NCBI GenBank assembly: GCA_964650685.1
Contig: CAZYUW010000013.1
Location: forward strand, 1-12,936
Reading direction: 5' to 3'
DNA: 12,936 nt
Source: Nitratifractor sp964650685
Lineage (GTDB): Bacteria > Campylobacterota > Campylobacteria > Campylobacterales > Sulfurovaceae
Shown: positions 7,655-12,936 of the stretch, one piece after another
How positions within the stretch are numbered: position 1 is the first letter of the stretch
How the letters are laid out: every line of letters starts with the position of its first letter
Notes under the pieces: generated by a model
The model's input: only the letters and a program-made list of their open reading frames with translations
What the model was told of the DNA's origin: nothing
Database searches by the model: none
Program-made: the position numbers and the translations under genes

Positions 7655-9384
7655 AGCGTTTCGAAACCTTTGTTTATCATATCCTGAACAGTCGTTCAAG
7701 AAAAACGATGGTGATTCTCCTGACACTGGTTGCCTTGGGCCTTTCGATCCTTATGCTTCCGACAAAAATAGTCAAAGCCAAAATGCTTCCTGGAAAAAGC
7801 GACAACACCTTTTCGGTCTATATCGACACTCCCAGTGGCAGCTCCAAAGAGCAGACCTACAAAGTGGGGCAGTGTGTGATAGATCACCTCAAAAGCGAAC
7901 CCGAAATAAGAGATATGGAGATATATGCCGGCATGGGTATCCCTCTGGATTACGCGGGGCTCGTCAAGGGCGCTGGTATGAAAAACAGCGAGAATGTCGC
8001 TGAAATCGCCGTCAATCTTACAGACAAACATGAGCGGGACGAGACCTCTTATATGATGGTCAGTCGTCTGCGTCCAGTGATAAAAAAGGCGTGCGAGCCC
8101 ATAGTTCCAGGCACAGCGGTCAAGTTCATTGAGCAGCCTGCCGGACCACCGACACTTGCCTCTATTGTAGTGGAGGTGACAGGGCACAACCTGAAAAAAC
8201 TCAGAGAACTCGCTGTGGAGACAGCGAAAATTCTTTCTCAGACTCCTCGTCTGGTCGATGTGGATATCATGATGGATGAAATCTACGACAAGTATGAGCT
8301 GGTGCCCGACAAAGAGAAGATAGCAAGAAGCGGTTTGAGTGTAGAGCAGGTCAACAATATCATCTATCTGGCTTTTGAAGGTATGGCAGTGGCCCACAAA
8401 AACTCCTCCAAAGAGCCTGACCAGATTCAGATATTTCTAATACTGGATCCCGATACGAAGAGTTTCGGTGATTCGAAGCTCCAGATGCTCAGAAGCAAGC
8501 TCAATACCCTGAATCTTATGAACATGAAAGGCATGATGGTTCCTCTGAGCGAAGTCGTAACGATCAAAAAGGTACCATCCAAGCCTGCGATAATGCACAA
8601 AGATCTGCATCGTATGATAAATGTCATCGCAGAAACGGATGAGGAGTCTCAGGTATATCCTCTTTTGGAAGCGCGAGATAAGATGATAGAGTATTTTTCA
8701 AAAAAAGGCTACAAAGTGGAAAAAGAGCCAGGTATGTCTACATATATGTTCGATCTCCACCTGACCGATCCGAAGAGTGGGGAAAAGTATCTGCTGCGTT
8801 GGGATGGCGAGATGAAAGTGAGCCTGGATACATTCAGAGACCTTGGGGGCGCCTTTATAGGGGCGCTGGTATTGATATTTCTATTGCTTGTGATATACTA
8901 CAAAAGCTATACGCTTGCAGGTATTGTGCTGGCCGGGAGCTTTCTCTCCATAATAGGTGTGATAGTTGGTCACTGGGTCGCTGATCTCGTTACCAGGGAT
9001 ACATTTTTTCTTACCGCGACTTCGCTTATCGGCTTTATCGCGCTTATGGGCATAAGCTCCAGGAATTCGCTGCTGTTGATCGATTTCGCTAAATCACTGA
9101 TGGAGGCCCATGGCATTCAGAAGCGCCGTGCGATAGCGATCGCTTCGGCTACGAGAGCCAAGCCGATACTATTGACGGCCATCGCGATCATACTTGGCTC
9201 TGCATTGTTGGCCAGTGATCCGATATTTGGCGGTCTGGGTGTTGCGCTGATATCGGGTACGGTAGCGGCCGTGTTTGTGTCGCTGGTTTTTGTGCCGGTA
9301 TTGATGGACAATGCCAAAGCGATGGATATAGATGATGAGATAGCCATGCATCACGATAAGAGCGATATCTCCATTACGAGATAA
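7651..9384 (+). CDS. RND efflux permease, C-terminal half (TM7-12)
   Basis: The 577 aa align with the second half of RND permeases. TM7 is at about 19-38. The second periplasmic loop runs to about 397 and ends with the characteristic LLRWDGEMKVSLDTFRDLGGAF segment. TM8-TM12 lie at about 398-418, 420-442, 455-478, 502-521 and 530-552. In TM10, GISSRNSLLLIDFAKS matches AcrB GLSAKNAILIVEFAKD, so the relay Lys940 is replaced by Arg471. The tail after TM12 is short and acidic with MHHDKSD. Start ATG 7651 overlaps the stop of the first half (ATGA) and has its own SD. Its reading frame is open back only to 7624, where a TAA (7621-7623) precedes it. The two chains together would make one 12-TM protomer, presumably three of each per pump. 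The substrate (drug, solvent or metal) is not resolvable. Confidence 0.92.
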   Translation: MKRFETFVYHILNSRSRKTMVILLTLVALGLSILMLPTKIVKAKMLPGKSDNTFSVYIDTPSGSSKEQTYKVGQCVIDHLKSEPEIRDMEIYAGMGIPLDYAGLVKGAGMKNSENVAEIAVNLTDKHERDETSYMMVSRLRPVIKKACEPIVPGTAVKFIEQPAGPPTLASIVVEVTGHNLKKLRELAVETAKILSQTPRLVDVDIMMDEIYDKYELVPDKEKIARSGLSVEQVNNIIYLAFEGMAVAHKNSSKEPDQIQIFLILDPDTKSFGDSKLQMLRSKLNTLNLMNMKGMMVPLSEVVTIKKVPSKPAIMHKDLHRMINVIAETDEESQVYPLLEARDKMIEYFSKKGYKVEKEPGMSTYMFDLHLTDPKSGEKYLLRWDGEMKVSLDTFRDLGGAFIGALVLIFLLLVIYYKSYTLAGIVLAGSFLSIIGVIVGHWVADLVTRDTFFLTATSLIGFIALMGISSRNSLLLIDFAKSLMEAHGIQKRRAIAIASATRAKPILLTAIAIILGSALLASDPIFGGLGVALISGTVAAVFVSLVFVPVLMDNAKAMDIDDEIAMHHDKSDISITR

Positions 9385-9396
9385 GGCCTGATGGGT

Positions 9397-9402
9397 TATA
9401 AT
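9397..9402 (+). promoter_or_regulatory. Candidate -10 box of the efp promoter
   Basis: TATAAT lies 13 nt after the permease stop and 26 nt before the efp start. Transcription would begin near 9409, leaving a leader of about 20 nt with AAGGAG at 9417-9422. There is no terminator between the pump genes and efp, so readthrough may add to efp expression. No -35 was recognised. Confidence 0.55.
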
Positions 9403-9428
9403 ACGGCAAATTTTTCAAGGAGAAGCCA

Positions 9429-9992
9429 ATGGCGACCATAGGAATGGGAGATATCAAGAAGGGTGTCAGGCTAGAGATAGACGGCAACCCCTATAAGGTC
9501 ATAGAGTTTCAGCATGTCAAGCCCGGCAAGGGGGCGGCATTCGTCAGAATCAAAATAAGAAATCTCGCAAGTGGTAAAGTTATCGAAAAGACTGTTCACG
9601 CTGGAGACAAGTTCGATGTGCCCGATCTGCAGCACAAAAAGATGCAGTATCTATATGACGATGGGGAGTTTTTGCAGTTTATGGACAGTGAAACATTCGA
9701 TCAGATCGCTCTTACTCACGAGCAGGTCGGAGATGTTTTTCAATTTATGATCGATGGTATGGAGACAGACATTCTGTTCCACAACGGAAAACCCATCACG
9801 GTAGAGATACCTCAAACTGTAGAACTCAAAATAGTGCAGACGCCTCCGAACTTCAAAGGTGACTCACAGGGCGGCAAAAAGCCTGCTACGCTCGAAAGCG
9901 GCGCGGTAGTGCAGGTTCCTTTCCATGTGCTGGAGGGGGATGTGATCAAAGTGGATACCGTTGAAGGAAAATATTTGGAAAAGGTCAAGTAG
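9429..9992 (+). CDS. efp: Elongation factor P
   Basis: EF-P binds between the P and E sites of stalled ribosomes and promotes peptide bond formation at polyproline stretches. The 187 aa match the family length (188 in E. coli). Three beta-barrel domains are seen: a KOW-like N-domain (about 1-64), an OB domain (about 65-127) and the C-terminal OB domain (about 129-187), which includes TPPNFKGDSQGGKKPATLESGA and the conserved VPFHVLEGD region. The tip loop is HVKPGKGAAF with Lys34 in the position that EpmA beta-lysylates in E. coli. Whether this organism modifies it cannot be told here. Start ATG 9429 has AAGGAG 6 nt upstream. It has its own candidate promoter and a terminator just downstream, so it is probably an independent unit. 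Confidence 0.97.
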   Translation: MATIGMGDIKKGVRLEIDGNPYKVIEFQHVKPGKGAAFVRIKIRNLASGKVIEKTVHAGDKFDVPDLQHKKMQYLYDDGEFLQFMDSETFDQIALTHEQVGDVFQFMIDGMETDILFHNGKPITVEIPQTVELKIVQTPPNFKGDSQGGKKPATLESGAVVQVPFHVLEGDVIKVDTVEGKYLEKVK

Positions 9993-10018
9993 AATCATGG
10001 TCCGCTCGGGTCCTTTGC

Positions 10019-10055
10019 GGAAAATGAACTTTTCGCTTATTTTCCCTCTTTTTTT
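10019..10055 (+). terminator. Rho-independent terminator after efp
   Basis: GGAAAATGA (10019-10027) pairs with the segment ending ATTTTCC (10037-10045), a 9-bp stem with one G-T wobble and a 9-nt loop. It is followed, after CTC, by seven T at 10049-10055. A second possible hairpin, TCCGC/GCGGA (10001-10005 with 10017-10021), shares its last bases with this stem, so the two cannot both form. Confidence 0.7.
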
Positions 10056-10233
10056 CTTCACTAATTGAAATATGTTTCCTGTTTTTGCGGAAGTGTGTCG
10101 ATTGTGAGATCGCGCGATTCGTTACAACTTCACTTTGTCCATTTCATATATTTCCAGGCGTGTCGTGTGGATTGCCAATATGATATATTGTCTCTGGAGC
10201 TTTTCAGCGATGAGAATTGTGGAAGCGGCAGTG

Positions 10234-10242
10234 TGCTATAAT
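10234..10242 (+). promoter_or_regulatory. Extended -10 promoter for the DJ-1/aminotransferase unit
   Basis: TGCTATAAT is a perfect extended -10 (TGnTATAAT), so it could work without a -35. Transcription would begin near 10249, giving a leader of about 57 nt before ATG 10306. Confidence 0.5.
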
Positions 10243-10265
10243 CGTCGATGCGCAAATGCAATGCA

Positions 10266-10271
10266 TATAAT
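10266..10271 (+). promoter_or_regulatory. Second -10-like box upstream of the DJ-1 gene
   Basis: This is a second perfect TATAAT, 29 bp after the first and 34 bp before ATG 10306. It lacks the TG extension and any clear -35. It would start an mRNA near 10278, just before the SD at 10293-10300. Confidence 0.35.
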
Positions 10272-10305
10272 GTAGATCTTGATTTTAAAGAGAAGGAGGA
10301 TCGAT

Positions 10306-10899
10306 ATGTCTAGAGTGGTCGTTCCGCTGGCGGAAGGTTTCGAGGAGATAGAGGCAGTCTCGATCATCGATATACTCCGCAGAGGAGGCGTAGAGGTCAA
10401 TACTGTGTATCTGAAATCAGAAGATCCAGTGGATGCGTTGTCCGCGGCTGGGGCAGCGTCGGATATGGTTCTGGGAGCCAACGGTATCACGATACGCGCA
10501 GATATGCCAGCCGATCTGATTGTTGTCGACGAATATGACGCGATTGTCTTGCCGGGGGGCTGGGGAGGCACGAACAGATTGGCCGAGAGTCAGCTTGTCC
10601 AGAAGATTCTTAAAGAGTTTGCAGGGAAGGGAAAGTGGGTCGCCGCGATGTGCGCGGCACCCTACGCTCTACATGTGGCCGGGGTTTTGAGTGAAAGGTA
10701 CACATGTTATCCGAGTGTAGAGGAGCAGATACGACCAGCAGATCGAGTGGCTGATGAGAAAGTTGTCGTCGATGGCAGGGTCATTACATCTCAGGGGCCG
10801 GGAACCGCTATATGTTTCGCTCTTGAGATACTTGCACAGCTGGAAGGAAGAGAGAGCAGCGATAGCGTGAAGAACGGCACACTATCGTTTCACTGCTGA
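10306..10899 (+). CDS. DJ-1/PfpI (ThiJ/YajL) family protein
   Basis: The 197 aa resemble the compact DJ-1/YajL flavodoxin-like fold. Family members are reported as oxidative or carbonyl-stress proteins (chaperone, glyoxalase or deglycase activities, the last debated). The nucleophile elbow is AAMCAAPYAL with Cys116, matching DJ-1 Cys106. Glu16 in EGFEEIEAV matches DJ-1 Glu18, which tunes the cysteine. VLPGGWGG (81-88) and ITSQGPGTA (160-168) are the other signature loops. DJ-1 His126 is replaced by Tyr135 (TCYP), as in YajL-like bacterial members (TCFP). Start ATG 10306 has AAGGAGGA at 10293-10300. An upstream in-frame start at 10279 would overlap that site. The C-terminal 17 residues after GRE are an unconserved tail ending in His-Cys. 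An aminotransferase gene follows after 46 bp. The precise substrate is unknown. Confidence 0.92.
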   Translation: MSRVVVPLAEGFEEIEAVSIIDILRRGGVEVNTVYLKSEDPVDALSAAGAASDMVLGANGITIRADMPADLIVVDEYDAIVLPGGWGGTNRLAESQLVQKILKEFAGKGKWVAAMCAAPYALHVAGVLSERYTCYPSVEEQIRPADRVADEKVVVDGRVITSQGPGTAICFALEILAQLEGRESSDSVKNGTLSFHC

Positions 10900-10928
10900 A
10901 ATCATCTGACGAAACAGAGACGAATATG

Positions 10929-10934
10929 GGAGGT
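10929..10934 (+). promoter_or_regulatory. Ribosome binding site of the aminotransferase gene (GTG start)
   Basis: GGAGGT is a strong SD, but it lies 11 nt before GTG 10946, slightly long. The ATG at 10926 is out of frame. The in-frame ATG at 10976 would remove the conserved NPFRVMDI start of the family, so GTG 10946 is preferred. Confidence 0.55.
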
Positions 10935-10945
10935 GGATCCAAATC

Positions 10946-12085
10946 GTGGACAGCAGAATAAATCCATTCAGGGTGATGGATATAGTCAAAGCGGCAGGCC
11001 AATATGACGACACGATACATTTCGAAGTTGGTCAGCCGGATCTCCCACCGCCTCCTGGCGTCAAGAGAGCGCTGAAAAAAGCTATAGATCGCGATATGTT
11101 TTCTTCCTATACGGAGAGTAAAGGAATCTACAGCTTGAGAGAGGCGATTAGCCGTCACTACGCCAGAGAATATGATGTCGATGTTGATCCCGACAGGATA
11201 CTGATTACTCCCGGTACCAGTGTGGCTTTTATGGTCGCTTATCAGCTTTTGCTGGATGTCGGAAAGAGGGTTGCTATCGCAGATCCATCCTATCCGTGTT
11301 ACAGGAATTTTGCGTATATGGTCGGTGCCGAACCGGTGCTGGTGGAGGTGGGTGCGAAGGAGAGATACCTGATGACGCCTGCTTTGTTGGAGAGTATGGA
11401 GTTGAGGTTCGATGCTCTGCACATATCCTCTCCGTCAAATCCGACTGGTACGCTCTATCGCGATCACGAACTGAAAAGATTGAGTGAATATTGTTCACAA
11501 AATGGTATCGGACTGATTTGTGACGAGCTCTATCATGGGCTGGTCTATAATGATCGGGCACCAAGTGCTTTGGAGTATAGTGACGAACATATAGTGATCA
11601 ATGGATTTTCCAAATATTTTTGTATGCCAGGGATGAGGATCGGGTGGATGGTGCTGCCGGAATACCTTGTTCGTCGTGCCGAAATAGTGGCGCAAAATCT
11701 GTATATTTCCGCGTCAACACTAAGTCAGTATGCCGCACTGGAGGCTTTCGATTACGACTATCTCGAGCATGTGAGGGAGACCTACAGGTATCGTAGAGAT
11801 ATGGTTTATGAACGATTGAATGAACTTTTTGGTGTGGAAACTCCGCCGGAAGGAGCGTTTTATATCTGGTGCGATGTCTCAAAGTATACGAGCGATTCGT
11901 TCGATTTCAGTGAAAAGTTGCTCACAGAGATCCATGTCGCCGTTACCCCCGGTATTGATTTCGGCACCGATGAGAGGATGAAGCGCTATCTTCGTTTCTC
12001 GTACACGAGAGACGAAGAGCATCTGCGGGAGGGTTTGGATAGATTGGGCGCCTACCTGGGGAGCATCGCGCGAAATGGCGGATAG
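10946..12085 (+). CDS. Class I/II PLP-dependent aminotransferase
   Basis: This is a fold-type I aminotransferase of 379 aa, the usual length. The N-terminus (NPFRVMDIVKAA, then HFEVGQPDLPPPPGV) is typical of aspartate/aromatic-like class I enzymes. PLP-site residues are all present: Asn165 in SPSNPTG, Asp193 and Tyr196 in ICDELYHG, the Schiff-base Lys223 in NGFSKYFCMPGMRIGW, and Arg231 for the phosphate. Arg350 in YLRFSY matches the arginine that binds the substrate alpha-carboxylate. The amino donor and acceptor cannot be decided from sequence: aspartate, alanine, aromatic or N-succinyl-diaminopimelate specificities all occur in this group. It starts with GTG and probably shares a transcript with the DJ-1 gene 46 bp upstream. 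No terminator with a T-tract was found after it. Confidence 0.9.
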   Translation: MDSRINPFRVMDIVKAAGQYDDTIHFEVGQPDLPPPPGVKRALKKAIDRDMFSSYTESKGIYSLREAISRHYAREYDVDVDPDRILITPGTSVAFMVAYQLLLDVGKRVAIADPSYPCYRNFAYMVGAEPVLVEVGAKERYLMTPALLESMELRFDALHISSPSNPTGTLYRDHELKRLSEYCSQNGIGLICDELYHGLVYNDRAPSALEYSDEHIVINGFSKYFCMPGMRIGWMVLPEYLVRRAEIVAQNLYISASTLSQYAALEAFDYDYLEHVRETYRYRRDMVYERLNELFGVETPPEGAFYIWCDVSKYTSDSFDFSEKLLTEIHVAVTPGIDFGTDERMKRYLRFSYTRDEEHLREGLDRLGAYLGSIARNGG

Positions 12086-12294
12086 TCTGTGGGGTATTGT
12101 AGTGAATGGCGCGATAAAAACATGAAAGTTCGCATTAAAATATGAATAAAAGAGAATTTCAAGGGGGCGTTGGGTATATTCTGTCAATTTCGGTGGATAG
12201 CGAGTGTTTCCGGCCTTTGTTTTGGACAGGGTCGTGCTTCATTCGGTCATAGACATAGAAAGGCTGCTGAGAATGTTTGGAAAGGTTGAAATAG
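12086..12294. other. Spacer between the aminotransferase and dnaE, with weak promoter-like and short ORF signals
   Basis: This 209-bp stretch has no strong gene. TAAAAT (12136-12141) and TATATT (12175-12180) are possible -10 boxes for dnaE, both without a clear -35. ATCGCGC at the end of the aminotransferase gene (12065-12071) is an inverted match to GCGCGAT (12109-12115), but the loop is 37 nt and A rather than T follows, so it is not a standard terminator. Two short overlapping frames (12142-12252, and 12234-12314 from a GTG) lack good ribosome binding sites and match no family I know. Confidence 0.35.
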
Positions 12295-12936
12295 ATGTCT
12301 GCGGACTCCAGTGAAAATAAGCCGTATTTCGCGCACCTTCATCTCCACACGGAGTATTCGTTGCTTGATGGTGCCAATAAAATAAAAGCTCTCGCAAAAA
12401 AGGTGAAAGAGCTTGGCATGGATGCGGTAGCAATGACCGATCACGGCAATATGTTCGGCACGATAGATTTTTACAATACGATGCGAAAAGAGGGGATAAA
12501 ACCCATTATAGGTATTGAAGCCTATCTCCACAACAGCGACGATCTTGGTGACAAATCGACAAGGCAGCGTTTTCATCTCTGTCTTTACGCAAAAAACGAA
12601 ACCGGTTACAAAAATCTGATGTATCTGAGCTCCCAGGCTTATATAGAAGGCTTTTACTATTATCCAAGGATCAACAAAAAACTTCTCAGAGAGTACAGCG
12701 AAGGGCTGATCTGTTCGTCGGCATGTTTGCAGGGAGAGGTCAACTGGCATCTGAACGAAAACGAAAGAAATCTCAAATTTGGCGCGAAGGGGTACGAAGA
12801 GGCAAAAAGGGTTGCGCTGGAGTACAAAGAGATTTTTGGAGACGATTTCTATCTGGAACTGATGAGGCATGGCATCAGAGATCAGCTTGCCATAGACAAG
12901 CAGATCATTCGACTCTCCAGAGAAACAGGTATCAAG
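12295..12936 (+). CDS. dnaE: DNA polymerase III alpha subunit, N-terminal part (3' end outside window)
   Basis: DnaE is the replicative polymerase subunit. Only the first 214 residues are in the window and the frame is open to its last base. The N-terminal PHP domain is clear: HLHLHTEYSLLDGANKIK (residues 14-31), AMTDHGNMFG (46-55) and IGIEAYL (73-79), followed by CSSACLQGEV. All three histidines of the first metal motif (14, 16, 18) and Asp49-His50 are kept. The start is ATG 12295. A TAG stands directly before it in the same frame (12292-12294), so no longer N-terminus is possible. A modest SD, GGAAAGG (12279-12285), precedes it by 9 nt. The polymerase palm, tau-binding and beta-clamp-binding regions lie outside the window. 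Confidence 0.95.
   Translation, partial: MSADSSENKPYFAHLHLHTEYSLLDGANKIKALAKKVKELGMDAVAMTDHGNMFGTIDFYNTMRKEGIKPIIGIEAYLHNSDDLGDKSTRQRFHLCLYAKNETGYKNLMYLSSQAYIEGFYYYPRINKKLLREYSEGLICSSACLQGEVNWHLNENERNLKFGAKGYEEAKRVALEYKEIFGDDFYLELMRHGIRDQLAIDKQIIRLSRETGIK

Larger units (their letters stand above)
10056..10305. other. Intergenic region between efp and the DJ-1 gene, palindromes and promoter-like boxes
   Basis: No protein gene is convincing here. Two palindromes stand out: ATCGCGCGAT (10109-10118, perfect) and CAATAT-GAT-ATATTG (10176-10190). Three -10-like boxes follow at 10184-10189 (TATATT preceded by TGA, an extended -10), 10237-10242 and 10266-10271. The CAATAT palindrome overlaps the first box and could be an operator. 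The first half (10056-10170) has no recognisable signal apart from the GC-rich palindrome. No tRNA or known structured RNA fold was recognised. Confidence 0.4.

Noticed and set aside
7696..8397. Minus-strand frame of 233 codons inside the RND C-terminal half
   Set aside because: It is antisense to a strongly supported membrane protein gene. Its His/Tyr/Phe-rich translation looks like a shadow of the opposite strand.
10180..10275. 31-codon ORF in the efp/DJ-1 spacer (MIYCLWSFS...)
   Set aside because: It has no ribosome binding site, its start lies within a palindrome and its end runs through two -10 boxes. It is unlikely to be translated.
12065..12115. ATCGCGC...GCGCGAT inverted repeat as a terminator after the aminotransferase
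   Set aside because: The loop is 37 nt, the first arm lies within the coding region and the repeat is followed by A rather than T residues.
1..12936. CRISPR arrays, tRNA/rRNA genes, IS ends, phage or defence genes
   Set aside because: I looked for regular repeats, cloverleaf-like tracts, terminal inverted repeats and transposase or nuclease motifs on both strands and saw none.

Overview
The window looks like chromosomal DNA from a member of the Campylobacterota (Epsilonproteobacteria), of moderate GC and probably a deep-branching, vent-type lineage rather than Helicobacter or Campylobacter proper. Three things point there: the ispH-rpsA-serA order on one strand (a neighbourhood known from Helicobacter and Campylobacter), the heavy use of ATA, AGA and AGG codons, and promoters that show a clear TATAAT -10 but little -35. 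All supported genes are on the + strand. No tRNA, rRNA, CRISPR array, insertion sequence or phage gene was seen.

Layout. (1) 2-3653, housekeeping: the 3' end of ispH (isoprenoid synthesis), a promoter, rpsA (six-domain ribosomal protein S1) and, 15 nt later, serA (long-form phosphoglycerate dehydrogenase, first step of serine synthesis). A hairpin-plus-T terminator follows serA. (2) 3654-9384, a tripartite efflux cassette: a TolC-like outer-membrane channel, a short periplasmic adaptor and an RND permease encoded as two proteins. The first carries TM1-6 and the second TM7-12. All three junctions inside the cassette are ATGA stop/start overlaps, and a long inverted repeat lies just upstream of the first gene. 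(3) 9397-10055, efp (translation factor EF-P) with its own -10 and a terminator. (4) 10056-12085, a roughly 250-bp leader with several promoter-like boxes and palindromes, then a DJ-1/PfpI protein and a class I aminotransferase that are probably co-transcribed. (5) 12086-12936, a spacer of about 210 bp and the 5' part of dnaE (PHP domain), cut by the window edge.

How the genes work together. Regions 1, 3 and 5 are ordinary core translation, metabolism and replication genes. Region 2 should form one envelope-spanning pump driven by the proton gradient, with each inner-membrane protomer assembled from two chains. The substrate cannot be read from the sequence. The split permease, with its altered proton-relay residues, short adaptor and possible operator, is the most interesting part of the window. 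Nothing here clearly amounts to a wholly new system.
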